From NCBI GenBank assembly GCA_963780715.1, contig CAWADK010000017.1:91848-155847 (forward strand): a DNA stretch of 64,000 nucleotides, written 5' to 3'. This DNA comes from JALORV01 sp963780715. Lineage in GTDB: Bacteria > Pseudomonadota > Gammaproteobacteria > Burkholderiales > Burkholderiaceae_F. Position 1 is the first letter of the stretch. The number at the start of each line of letters is the position of its first letter. The notes beneath the pieces were generated by a model. The model was not told the DNA's origin and did no database searches. It worked only from the letters and a program-made list of their open reading frames with translations. Below are positions 1 to 8,841 of this stretch, one piece after another. Position numbers and translations under genes: made by a program.

Positions 1-680
1 CCTTCGTCCTGCACTTCGATGCGCCCCTCGCGATAGGCCGGCCATTGCGTGAGCGCCGGTTTTGTCGAGAGCCGGATCCCCTCTGGCGAGTAGCGCATCG
101 CCGTCGCCGCCACGTGGTGTGCCCGAAGTTCTTCGAGGACCGCATCGCGGTTCGCTTTGATCAGATTGATCCGGAGGTCGAGCGGCGCCGGCTCGGTCAG
201 CGCGGTCATCAGCGCAGCCGCATCGTCGTACTGTGCAGTGATTGCCAGGTAAAGCCAGTGCGGCAGCTCGGCACGCACCGACGCCGGCGCCTGTGCCAGG
301 TTGACCGCCAGCGCGTGCTTGACCGCATTCGCGTCCCCGCGCAGCGCCCGCTCCTCGAGCGCGTCGAAACCATGCTGCCGCGCCAGCGTGACCAGCGCCG
401 CGAACCGTGGCGCGCGCACCGGCACCGCGGGCTGCATAACCCAGCCGAGCGTGGCCAGGCGCCGCAACGCATGGAAGATCCCCTCGGCCACAAGACTGCG
501 GTCGCGGCTGCCGAGGTTCGGGTGCTCGCGGAAGTAACGCGACATCACTGCATCGGCCGGTCCCTCGAAACGCAGCACCTGCGCCAGCGCATGCGCCAGC
601 GCATCGACGATGAGCGTAGTGACGCGCTGCTCACCCTGAGCGCCACCCGCGTTCGGGCGAGCGCCCTGCCGCCGCGTCAT
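1..680 (-). CDS. rsmB: RsmB/NOP-family rRNA (cytosine-C5) methyltransferase, N-terminal part
   Basis: The conceptual protein after the PurN domain has the Arg-rich, helical N-terminal look of RsmB-type 16S rRNA m5C methyltransferases, with segments such as RYFREHPNLGSRDRSLVAEG and LDLRINLIKANRD. The SAM-binding catalytic half lies beyond the left edge, so the catalytic cysteines cannot be checked. The start at 680 is an ATG preceded by GGAAG six bases upstream, so it could be translated on its own. However, the frame is open from the purN start at 1421 with no stop between, so it may instead be the second half of a fusion. The family call rests on N-terminal similarity only. Partial gene. Confidence 0.6.
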   Translation of the reverse strand, partial: MTRRQGARPNAGGAQGEQRVTTLIVDALAHALAQVLRFEGPADAVMSRYFREHPNLGSRDRSLVAEGIFHALRRLATLGWVMQPAVPVRAPRFAALVTLARQHGFDALEERALRGDANAVKHALAVNLAQAPASVRAELPHWLYLAITAQYDDAAALMTALTEPAPLDLRINLIKANRDAVLEELRAHHVAATAMRYSPEGIRLSTKPALTQWPAYREGRIEVQDE

Positions 681-1421
681 CGGCACTTCCACCGAGCGCG
701 GACGCGCCGGCCGCGGGCCGCCTGCGGTGGCCCGCGGTGCGCCTTTCCGGGGAGTCTTGCGCGCGCGCATCACGAGCGCCTGCAACGCCAGGTCCGGAGC
801 GCCGCAGTCACGCACGACAACGTGCCCGTCGACATACGTCACGCGTTGTTCGAGCAGCAGACGCAGCGCGTGCGGCAGCAGTCGATGCTCCTGCTCCAGC
901 ACGCGGGCAGCCAGCGTGCCTTCGTCGTCGGACGGTCGGACCGGGACAATTGCCTGCGCGATGATGCCGCCGGCGTCGACGGCATCCGAAACGAAATGGA
1001 CCGTGGCGCCGTGGACGCGCACGCCGGCTGCCAGCGCCTGGCGATGGGTATGCAAGCCCGGAAACAACGGCAGCAACGAAGGGTGAATGTTGACCAGTCG
1101 CCCGGCATAGCGATGGACGAAGCCCTTGGTCAGCACGCGCATGAAGCCCGCCAGCAGCACCAGCGCGGGATCGTGGCGGTCGATCTCGGCGACGAGTGCG
1201 GCATCGAACGCCTCGCGCGAGTCAAACGCAGAGTGCTCGATGATCGTCGTCGCGACGCCGAAGCGCCGTGCGATCGCCAGTCCAGCGGCGTCGCGCCGAT
1301 TGCTGATGACGGCGACGACGGCGGCCTGCAGCGTTTCGCGCCAGCGTTCCGCCTCGGCGACGCGCAGCACAGCCTCGAGATTGCTGCCGCGTCCTGAAAT
1401 CAGGACGACGATGTTCTTCAT
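681..1421 (-). CDS. purN: Phosphoribosylglycinamide formyltransferase PurN (open into rsmB, no stop seen)
   Basis: PurN transfers a formyl group from 10-formyl-THF to GAR, the third step of purine synthesis, in the cytosol. The start MKNIVVLISGRGSNLEA is the family's phosphate-binding N-terminus. Further on come the segment LLAGFMRVL, the HPSLLP motif with the following GLHTHRQAL, and the catalytic-aspartate region VSDAVDAGGIIAQ. The formyltransferase fold is complete by about residue 200. A basic linker follows (about residues 215-247) with no stop codon, and the frame runs on into the RsmB-like protein, so the end given here is the last base before the next candidate start. Either a PurN-RsmB fusion exists or an indel removed the stop; other genes in this window carry indels. 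Divergent from ribF. Confidence 0.85.
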
Positions 1422-1498
1422 GGCCGGCGATTGTACCGACCGGGCGTCGGTGAGCCGCTCTAAGTATTGGAAAACACGGAACAAACCAGGGCGGACCG

Positions 1499-1504
1499 TA
1501 TACT
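1499..1504 (+). promoter_or_regulatory. Possible -10 box of the ribF operon
   Basis: TATACT lies 37 bases before the chosen ribF ATG in the 119 bp gap between divergent purN and ribF. No convincing -35 is seen 17 bp upstream, so this is a weak call. Confidence 0.25.
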
Positions 1505-1540
1505 TTCGGGTTGCTTTCTCCGGAAACAAGCGCCCCTCAC

Positions 1541-2488
1541 ATGCAGGTGTTCCGCGGAATTCCGCGGCCGAGCGAGCGCATTGCCTGCGCACTGACGATC
1601 GGCAACTTCGACGGCGTGCATCGCGGCCATCAGGCGCTGCTGGCGCGCGTCGTCGCGGCGGCGCGTGCACGCGGAATCGCCTCGGCCGTGATGACGTTCG
1701 AGCCACATCCGCGCGAACTCTTCACCCCCGACCGCGCACCGACGCGCATCTCCGGGCTGCGCGACAAATTCGAGGCGCTCGCGGCCCAAGGCATCGACCG
1801 GGTCATCGTGCAGCACTTCAACCGGACGTTTGCGGCCGTGTCGGCCGAGGCCTTCATCGACCTCGTTGTGCAGGGATGTCGCGCACGGTGGCTCCTCGTT
1901 GGCGATGACTTCCGTTTCGGTGCACGCCGGGCCGGAGACATTGAGCTGCTGCAACGCCATGCGGCACGCGGCGCGTTCGCACTCGAGCAGATGCCCACGG
2001 TCGTCGAAGGACAGGAGCGCATCTCGAGTTCCGCGGTGCGCGCCGCGCTGAGCGCCGGTGATCTCGCGCGGGCGCGGCATCTGCTGGGTCGGCCGTATGC
2101 CATCAGCGGGCGCGTGCTCCATGGACGCAAGCTGGGTCGGGCGATCGGGTTTCCCACGCTGAACCTGCGCATCGCGCATCGCCACCCGGCGGTCCAGGGC
2201 GTGTTCGCCGTGCGCGTTCACGGGCTCGGGGCCGAAGCGCGGCCCGGTGTGGCCAGCATCGGCCTGCGTCCCACGGTCGATGACAGCGGCCGCTGGCTGC
2301 TCGAGGTGCATCTGTTCGACTTCGACGACCACGTGTACGGTCGACTCGTGCGGGTCGAGTTCCTGCAGAAGCTGCGCAGCGAGGAGCGCTACGCGACGCT
2401 GGACGAACTGGCCGCCGCGATCGCCGCCGATGCCGCGCGCGCGCGCGCACTGTTCGCCGTCGACTTGCCGCCGCGCACCGCCGGCTGA
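1541..2488 (+). CDS. ribF: Bifunctional riboflavin kinase / FMN adenylyltransferase RibF
   Basis: Converts riboflavin to FMN and then FAD. The N-terminal nucleotidyltransferase domain starts MQVFRGIPR and shows TIGNFDGVHRGHQALL, the HxGH-type signature, then SSSAVRAAL-like residues (ISSSAVRAAL) near the domain end. The C-terminal flavokinase domain shows GRPYAISGRVLHGRKLGRAI followed by GFPTLN. Length of 315 residues is usual. An upstream in-frame start at 1511 exists, but family members begin close to MQVFRG. It heads the ribF-ileS-lspA-coaBC-dut block, a common proteobacterial arrangement; ileS follows after 82 bp. Confidence 0.95.
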   Translation: MQVFRGIPRPSERIACALTIGNFDGVHRGHQALLARVVAAARARGIASAVMTFEPHPRELFTPDRAPTRISGLRDKFEALAAQGIDRVIVQHFNRTFAAVSAEAFIDLVVQGCRARWLLVGDDFRFGARRAGDIELLQRHAARGAFALEQMPTVVEGQERISSSAVRAALSAGDLARARHLLGRPYAISGRVLHGRKLGRAIGFPTLNLRIAHRHPAVQGVFAVRVHGLGAEARPGVASIGLRPTVDDSGRWLLEVHLFDFDDHVYGRLVRVEFLQKLRSEERYATLDELAAAIAADAARARALFAVDLPPRTAG

Positions 2489-2570
2489 GGCGCGCACGCA
2501 CGGTACACTCACCTTCCGCAGTAACAAGACACCTCTTGCAGAGCCCGAGGGGGCCAAGGAGTGCCACACC

Positions 2571-5419
2571 ATGGCTGACGCCGACGCCAAGAAGAAGCCC
2601 GCGTCCGATCCCGCGACACGCAAGTACCCGCTGAATCTGCCCGACACGCCGTTCCCGATGCGCGGCGATCTCGCGAAGCGCGAGCCGCAGTGGATCCGCG
2701 AGTGGGACGAGCAGAAGGTCTACGAGCAGATCCGCGCGAGCCTCGGTGGGTCGGCCGCAAGTGGATCCTGCACGACGGCCCGCCGTATGCGAACAACGAC
2801 ATCCACATCGGACCATGCGGTCAACAAGATCCTGAAGGATGTCGTCGTCAAGAGCCATGCAGATGGCCGGTTTCGATGCGCACTACGTCCCGGGCTGGGA
2901 CTGCCACGGCATGCCGATCGAGATCCAGATCGAGAAGCAGTACGGCAAGCACCTGCCGCCGCGCGAGGTGATCGCCAAGTCGCGCGCCTGGGCCACCGAA
3001 CAGATCGACCGGCAGCGCAAGGACTTCAAGCGCCTCGGCGTGCTCGGCGCGTGGGACCGTCCGTACACGACGATGAACTTCCGCGCCGAGGCCAACGAGA
3101 TTCGCGCGCTGGCGAAGATCATGGCCAAGGGCTTCGTGTTCCGCGGACTCAAGCCGGTGAACTGGTGCTTCGACTGCGGCTCGGCGCTGGCGGAAGCCGA
3201 GGTCGAGTACCAGGACAAGGTGGACCTCGCCGTCGATGTCGCTTTCCCGCTGCGCGATGACGAGCGCGGCAAAGCTGGCCCGGGCCTTCGGGCTCGCGAC
3301 GCTGCCCGACAAGCCGGTCGCCGCGGTGATCTGGACCACGACGCCGTGGACGATCCCGGCCAACCAGGCGCTCAACCTGCATCCGGAATTCAGCTACGAC
3401 CTCGTCGACACCGAACGCGGCCTGCTGGTGCTGGCCAGCGACCGCAAGGAGGCGTGCCTGACGAGCTGGGGACTCACGGGAACAACGCTGGCGGCCACGC
3501 GCGGGGACGCGCTGGCGTTGATCCGCTTCCGCCACCCGTTCTACGACCGCGATGCGCCGGTGTACCTCGGCGACTACGTCACGCTCGACACCGGTACCGG
3601 CATCGTGCACTCGTCGCCCGCCTACGGCGTGGAGGACTTCGTCTCGTGCAAGGCGCACGGCATGACCGACGACGAGATCCTCAATCCCGTGCAGGGCGAC
3701 GGCGTCTACGCCGAGTCGCTGCCGCTCTTCGGCGGCATGAAGATCTGGGATGCCAACGCGAAGGTCGTCGACGTCATGCGCGAGCACGGCGCGCTGCTCA
3801 AGGTCGAAAAGTTCACGCACAGCTACATGCATTGCTGGCGCCACCGCACGCCGGTCATCTACCGCGCGACGTCGCAGTGGTTCGCCGGCATGGACACGCT
3901 GCCGAAGAACGGCGAAAAGACGCTGCGCGAACTCGCACTGGCCGGCATCGAGGCGACGAAGTTCTATCCGGGCTGGGGCAAGGCGCGGCTGCAGGGCATG
4001 ATCGCCAACCGGCCGGACTGGACGCTGTCGCGCCAGCGCCAGTGGGGCACGCCGATGGCGTTCTTCGTGCACAAGGCCACGGGCGATCTGCACCCACGCA
4101 CGGTCGAACTGCTCGAGCAGGTCGCGCAGCGCGTCGAGCAGGGCGGCATCGAAGCCTGGCAGGACCTCGATCCGCGCGATCTGCTCGGAGACGATGCCGA
4201 GCACTACGTGAAGAACAAGGACACGATCGACGTCTGGTTCGACTCCGGCACGACACACGAGACCGTGCTGCGCGGCTCGCACGCCGCGGAGTCGCATTTC
4301 CCGGCCGACATGTACCTGGAAGGCTCGGACCAGCACCGCGGCTGGTTTCACTCGTCACTGCTGACCTCGTGCATGATCAACGGCGTACCGCCGTACAAGG
4401 CACTGCTGACGCACGGCTTCGTCGTCGACGGCCAGGGCCGCAAGATGAGCAAGTCGCTCGGCAACGTGATCGCGCCGCAGAAGGTGGCCGACACGCTCGG
4501 AGCCGAGATCATCCGGCTGTGGGTGGCGAGCTCGGACTACTCGGGCGAGCTGACGCTGTCGGACGAGATCCTGAAGCGCGTGGTCGAGAGCTACCGGCGG
4601 CTGCGCAACACGTTGCGCTTCCTGCTCGCCAATGTCAGCGACTTCGATCCTGCGAAGGACATGCTGCCCGTCGGCGAGTGGCTCGAGATCGACCGCTACG
4701 CGCTGGCGCTGATGCGCGACGTCAGCGCGCGCACGCTCGCAGACTATGAGCGCTACGAGTTCCACCCGATCGTCGCGCGGCTGCAGACCTTCGCCTCCGA
4801 GGACCTCGGTGCGTTTTATCTCGACATCCTCAAGGACCGGCTGTACACGACGCCGCCGCATTCGAGGGCACGGCGATCGGCGCAGTCGGCGCTTTACCTC
4901 ATCACCGACGCCGTGCTGAAGCTGATGGCGCCGTTGCTGTCGTTCACGGCCGAGGAGGCGTGGAAGGTGTTCCGCGCAATGAGCGCTGGCACGATCTTCA
5001 CCGAAACGTATGCGCAGCTGCCGCCGGTGCCCGACGAGGAGGCACTCGTTGAACGATGGACCGCTTTGCGTTCCATCCGGGCCGACGTGCAGAAGCGACT
5101 CGAAGAACTGCGCGAGAAAGGCGCGATCGGGTCGTCCCTGCAGGCCGAAGTCGAGATACGCGCCAGCGGCGATTCGGCACGAATTCTGGCGTCGCTCGGC
5201 GACGACCTGCGTTTCGTGCTGATCACGTCACAGGCGCGTGTGACGTCCGTTGCGAGCGAAGGCGACGAGGCGATCATCGTGACGCCGTCAGCTCATGCGA
5301 AGTGTGAACGGTGCTGGCACTGGCGAGCCGACGTCGGCGGCACTGCCGAACACCCGACGTTGTGCGGGCGTTGCGTGTCGAATCTCTTTGGCAGCGGCGA
5401 GCCGCGCGCGCACGCCTGA
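2571..5419 (+). CDS. ileS: Isoleucyl-tRNA synthetase IleS, interrupted by four single-base frameshifts
   Basis: Charges tRNA-Ile with isoleucine. The protein can be followed end to end only by changing frame four times: near 2750 (one base missing), 2812 (one extra), 2856 (one extra) and 3274 (one extra). The second lies inside the HIGH signature: NNDIHIG reads in one frame and HAVNKILKD in the next. Downstream of 3274 the gene is intact: WTTTPWTIPANQAL, the editing domain, RKMSKSLGN (about 4438), the anticodon-binding domain, and a C-terminal zinc-finger-like CERCWHW...CGRC. The start has GGAG at 2558-2561. The stop overlaps lspA as TGATG. ileS is essential, so the indels are more likely sequence errors than decay. 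Confidence 0.9.
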
Positions 5420-5916
5420 TGGCGTTCTCCCGCACCTCCTGGTGGCAGCGCATGCTGCCGTGGCTGGCGCTCGCCTTGCTGGTGATCTTCCTCGACCAGC
5501 TGACCAAGATCGTCATCGAGCGCACGTTCAGCTTCGGCGACGTGCATCCGGTGACGGGCTTCTTCAACCTGGTGCTCACCTACAACAAGGGGGCGGCCTT
5601 TTCCTTCCTCGCCTCCGCCTCCGGCTGGCAGGACGAGTTCCTGACGGTCGTCGGGCTCGCCGCCTCGGTGTTCATCCTTTACCTGCTGGCCCGCCATGGA
5701 CACCAGAAACTCTTTGCCTGCGCGCTGGCACTGATACTCGGCGGCGCAGTCGGCAACGTCATCGACCGCATCGCCTACGGGCACGTCATCGACTTTCTCG
5801 ACTTCCACTGGCGGGGCTGGCACTGGCCCGCCTTCAACCTGGCCGATTCGGCGATCGTCGCAGGCGCCGGACTCCTTATTCTTGACGAACTGCTGCGCGT
5901 ACGTCGGGCAAAATAG
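5419..5916 (+). CDS. lspA: Lipoprotein signal peptidase LspA
   Basis: Inner-membrane aspartyl protease that removes the signal peptide of prolipoproteins. 165 residues with four predicted membrane spans (about 12-30, 65-85, 95-113, 135-155). The two catalytic aspartates sit in GNVIDRIAYG and FNLADSAIVAG, and FLDQLTKI is the conserved segment in the first span. The ATG at 5419 overlaps the ileS stop, implying translational coupling; the longer frame upstream is only the ileS tail read out of frame. Several proteins in this window are predicted lipoproteins and would be clients. Confidence 0.96.
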   Translation: MAFSRTSWWQRMLPWLALALLVIFLDQLTKIVIERTFSFGDVHPVTGFFNLVLTYNKGAAFSFLASASGWQDEFLTVVGLAASVFILYLLARHGHQKLFACALALILGGAVGNVIDRIAYGHVIDFLDFHWRGWHWPAFNLADSAIVAGAGLLILDELLRVRRAK

Positions 5917-5920
5917 CCTT

Positions 5921-7117
5921 ATGGAACTGACTGGCAAGCGCCTGGTGGTCGGCATGACGGGCGGCATCGCGGCCTACAAGGTCTGCGAGCTGGTGCGCCG
6001 CCTTCAGGACGAAGGCGCGAAAGTACAGGTCGTGATGACAGCGGCCGCGCAGGAATTCGTCACCGCGACCACGATGCAGGCCCTGACGGGCCAGGCCGTG
6101 CAGACGGATCAGTGGGGCCGCGCGGGCGCTCCGGTCGCGAATGCCATGCCGCATATCGACCTCACACGCGGCGTCGATGCGATCATCGTCGCTCCGGCCA
6201 CCGCCCACTTCCTCGCCAAGACTGCACTGGGCCTGGCGGACGACCTGCTGTCGACGATGGTGCTGGCGCGCAACCGTGCGACGCCGCTGCTGGTGGCGCC
6301 GGCAATGAATGTCGAGATGTGGGAGAACCCCGCGACCCAGCGCAATGTCGCGCAGTTGACGGCTGACGGCATCACCGTGCTTGGCCCGGGATCTGGCAAC
6401 CAGGCCTGTGGCGAAGTCGGCATGGGCCGGATGCTGGAGCCGGCCGAGTTGCTCGACGAGATCATTGCCCACTTTCAGCCCAAGCTTCTGGCCGGCAAGT
6501 GTGTGTTGCTGACGGCGGGCCCGACATTCGAACCGATCGATCCGGTGCGTGGCATCACCAATCTCTCGTCAGGCAAGACTGGTTTTGCGCTGGCACGGGC
6601 CGCAGCCCAGGCCGGCGCCAACGTCACGCTGGTGGCCGGACCGACGACGCTCGCGACACCGCGCCACGTGCGGCGAATCGACGTCCGCACCGCGCGTGAG
6701 ATGCACGATGCCGTGCATGCCGCGCTGCCGGCCGACATCTTCATCGCGGTTGCCGCCGTGGCGGACTGGCACGTCGCCAACGCGAGCACCAGCAAGATCA
6801 AGAAGCAGGCGGCAGGCAGCACGCCACAACTGCAGTTCGGTCTCAACCCCGACATCCTTGCCAGCGTGGCAAAACTGGCGCGACGGCCCTACTGCGTCGG
6901 ATTCGCCGCCGAAAGCGAGAACCTTCTCGACAATGCGCGGGCCAAGCTGGCGTCCAAGAACGTTCCACTGATCGTCGCGAATCGCGCCCAGGACGCGCTG
7001 GGTGCTGATGCCAGCGAACTGCATCTGGTCGAGGCCGGCGGCGTTACGACGCTCGCGGTCGCCGACAAGCACACACAAGCGCGGCGGCTGATCGCCGAAA
7101 TCGCTGCTCGCCTCTGA
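5921..7117 (+). CDS. coaBC: Bifunctional phosphopantothenoylcysteine decarboxylase / synthetase CoaBC (Dfp)
   Basis: Joins cysteine to 4'-phosphopantothenate and decarboxylates the product in CoA synthesis. The N-terminal flavoprotein half begins with VVGMTGGIAAYK and has APAMNVEMWENPATQ and GSGNQACGEVGMGRM, with the cysteine of the substrate-clamp segment. The C-terminal synthetase half starts around residue 190 with LLTAGPTFEPIDPVR and contains SSGKTGFALA and a Lys-rich SKIKK segment. 398 residues, full length. Four bases after lspA; the stop overlaps the next gene as TGATG. Confidence 0.96.
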   Translation: MELTGKRLVVGMTGGIAAYKVCELVRRLQDEGAKVQVVMTAAAQEFVTATTMQALTGQAVQTDQWGRAGAPVANAMPHIDLTRGVDAIIVAPATAHFLAKTALGLADDLLSTMVLARNRATPLLVAPAMNVEMWENPATQRNVAQLTADGITVLGPGSGNQACGEVGMGRMLEPAELLDEIIAHFQPKLLAGKCVLLTAGPTFEPIDPVRGITNLSSGKTGFALARAAAQAGANVTLVAGPTTLATPRHVRRIDVRTAREMHDAVHAALPADIFIAVAAVADWHVANASTSKIKKQAAGSTPQLQFGLNPDILASVAKLARRPYCVGFAAESENLLDNARAKLASKNVPLIVANRAQDALGADASELHLVEAGGVTTLAVADKHTQARRLIAEIAARL

Positions 7118-7650
7118 TGGCGTCCTACGCGGAACCGCCCAACGGCGACTTTGTCGCCTACATCGAGCAACTGCAGCGCGAGTCGGCAGCCCGCATCGTG
7201 GCGCAGTCGAAGCCGGTGATGATTGAGTCGCTGGCGGGCCAGGCACCGGTAACGGGAAGAAACGCGGCGGCGACCGTCCTCGATGCGCGGCCGGTGTCTG
7301 CCGGGTATGGCGGCTACGGCTTTGGGAATACGGCCCACGGCGAAGGTGGCACCGCGAGTGTCCCTCCTCTCAGTCGCCTGGACGCGGACAAACTGCTGGC
7401 ACGCCTCGCCTCCGAGCGCGCGAAAGCGCAGCAGGCCGGTACAGCCATCAGCCTGGTCATCGGCGTTGCTTTGATCTTCTACTGGTTTGCGTCGCGCTCC
7501 GGTGTCGTGCCACTGTTGCTCGGGGTCGGATTGCTAGTGTGGTCGATCCGCAAGCTGCGCCGCGGCACCGCCCAGCGGGCCGATGTGCACGCGGACGCGG
7601 GACGGACCGCAATCTCGAAGGTCTTTGGAAACCGTCCGCGCGACTCATGA
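7117..7650 (+). CDS. Small membrane protein of unknown function, coupled to coaBC and dut
   Basis: I do not recognise this 177-residue protein. The N-terminal half is polar and predicted soluble. Around residues 108-142 lie two hydrophobic stretches, TAISLVIGVALIFYWFA and GVVPLLLGVGLLVWSI, which look like a membrane hairpin, followed by a basic tail. Its ATG overlaps the coaBC stop and its stop overlaps the dut ATG, so it is translated within the operon and is very likely a real gene. No catalytic motif is visible. Confidence 0.75.
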   Translation: MASYAEPPNGDFVAYIEQLQRESAARIVAQSKPVMIESLAGQAPVTGRNAAATVLDARPVSAGYGGYGFGNTAHGEGGTASVPPLSRLDADKLLARLASERAKAQQAGTAISLVIGVALIFYWFASRSGVVPLLLGVGLLVWSIRKLRRGTAQRADVHADAGRTAISKVFGNRPRDS

Positions 7651-8093
7651 AGATCGACGTCAAGATCCTCGACGCGCGGCTGCGCGATCGGCTGCCGGAG
7701 TACGCGACCGCTGGGGCGGCGGGGCTCGACCTGCGCGCCTGCCTGGATGCGCCACTGCTAGTGGAGCCGGGGGCGACCCACCTGGTGAGAACCGGAATCG
7801 CCATTCATATCGCCGACCCCGGCTACGCGGCGCTGATCCTCCCGCGCTCCGGACTCGGCCACAAGCACGGCATCGTGCTCGGCAACCTGGTCGGCCTGAT
7901 CGACTCGGACTATCAGGGCGAGCTGATGGTTTCGACCTGGAATCGGAGCTCGATGCCATTCACGCTCAATCCGCTCGAGCGCCTCGCACAACTCGTCATC
8001 GTGCCGGTCATCCAGGCGCACTTCAACGTCGTCGAAGACTTCAGCACCTCGGAGCGGGGCGCCGGCGGCTTCGGCAGCACCGGCAAGCATTGA
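7647..8093 (+). CDS. dut: dUTP diphosphatase Dut
   Basis: Hydrolyses dUTP to dUMP and pyrophosphate, keeping uracil out of DNA and supplying dTMP synthesis. The trimeric dUTPase motifs are in order: AGAAGLDLRA-like (GAAGLDLRAC), PRSGLGHKHG, GLIDSDYQGEL, and the C-terminal flexible ERGAGGFGSTG. 148 residues, the usual size. The ATG overlaps the preceding stop (ATGA). The coaBC-dut neighbourhood is typical of proteobacteria. Confidence 0.97.
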   Translation: MKIDVKILDARLRDRLPEYATAGAAGLDLRACLDAPLLVEPGATHLVRTGIAIHIADPGYAALILPRSGLGHKHGIVLGNLVGLIDSDYQGELMVSTWNRSSMPFTLNPLERLAQLVIVPVIQAHFNVVEDFSTSERGAGGFGSTGKH

Positions 8094-8707
8094 CCCCCGC
8101 CAGTCCCAGCGAGGCTGAAGCGCCCGCGAAGTCAGTCACGTGGTTGTCGCGCGGTGCCCGAGCGATGCTCGCGATGTTCGGATGGCAGGTGCGCTTCGAG
8201 GGATTCCCGGGACCCCGCGGGATCGCGATCGTCTACCCGCACACCTCCAACTGGGATTTTGTCATCGGATTGCTGGCCAAGTGGACGATCGATCTGCCGA
8301 TCCGCTGGGTCGGCAAGGAGTCGCTGTTCAGGGGATTCGCCGGTGCGACGCTGGGACGGCTGATGCGGCTATGGGGCGGACGACCGGTCGACCGGCAACA
8401 CTCCAGCGGCGCCGTCGAACAGCTCGCGACCCTGATGCAATCGGAACCCTGGTTCTGGCTGGGCATTTCACCCGAAGGAACCCGCAGGAAGACCGACCGC
8501 CTGCGCTCGGGCTTTTATCACCTCGCGCTGAAACTCGACCTGCCGGTCGGCCTGGCCTACATCGATTACAGCCGCCGCGAGATCGGCGTCACGCGCTTCG
8601 TGCACATGAGCGGCGATCAGGCGCGCGACCTCGACACGCTGCGCGACTATTACGCCGACAAGGTCGGCCGCCATCCCGAGCAGGCCAGCACGATCACGTT
8701 CAAATGA
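8090..8707 (+). CDS. PlsC-like lysophospholipid acyltransferase family protein
   Basis: Member of the 1-acyl-glycerol-3-phosphate acyltransferase superfamily; probable role in acyl transfer at the inner membrane, exact acceptor unknown. YPHTSNWDF is the HX4D-type catalytic motif in the short-form variant, and ISPEGTR is the acceptor-binding motif. 205 residues, shorter than PlsC and close to small stand-alone members. The TTG at 8090 overlaps the dut stop and gives the coupled start; the next candidate is ATG 8165. Last gene of the run that begins at ribF; convergent with fccB. Confidence 0.8.
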   Translation: MTPASPSEAEAPAKSVTWLSRGARAMLAMFGWQVRFEGFPGPRGIAIVYPHTSNWDFVIGLLAKWTIDLPIRWVGKESLFRGFAGATLGRLMRLWGGRPVDRQHSSGAVEQLATLMQSEPWFWLGISPEGTRRKTDRLRSGFYHLALKLDLPVGLAYIDYSRREIGVTRFVHMSGDQARDLDTLRDYYADKVGRHPEQASTITFK

Positions 8708-8746
8708 AAAGCGGCGCTGCGCGCCGCCAAGTAGTGCAGTTGTAGT

Positions 8747-8781
8747 GCAGGCGGGCGCCCGGCCGCCCGAAGCCCGCCTGC
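8747..8781. terminator. GC-rich hairpin between convergent genes
   Basis: GCAGGCGGGC (8747-8756) pairs perfectly with GCCCGCCTGC (8772-8781). No T-run follows, so termination is inferred from position between the PlsC-like gene and fccB. A smaller GCGGCG/CGCCGC hairpin lies at 8711-8727. Confidence 0.4.
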
Positions 8782-8791
8782 CTGATTAACT

Positions 8792-8840
8792 CGCCGCGAG
8801 CGCACGTGCGACCGCAACGCGGTCGCGTACGTGAGCGGCG
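8792..8840 (-). repeat. Palindromic REP-like element, copy A
   Basis: A 49 bp imperfect palindrome starting one base past the fccB stop codon. Its core, read on the minus strand, is GTACGCGACC-loop-GGTCGCACGTGCGCTCG. The same core recurs at 13906-13952 and, on the minus strand, at 14252-14300. It would fold into a long stem at the mRNA 3' end. Confidence 0.6.
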
Positions 8841-8841
8841 A

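Noticed and set aside
45..1397. Open frame of 450 codons on the plus strand
   Set aside because: It is the exact codon-register antisense of the purN-rsmB frame; Arg/Gln/His-rich and without domain features.
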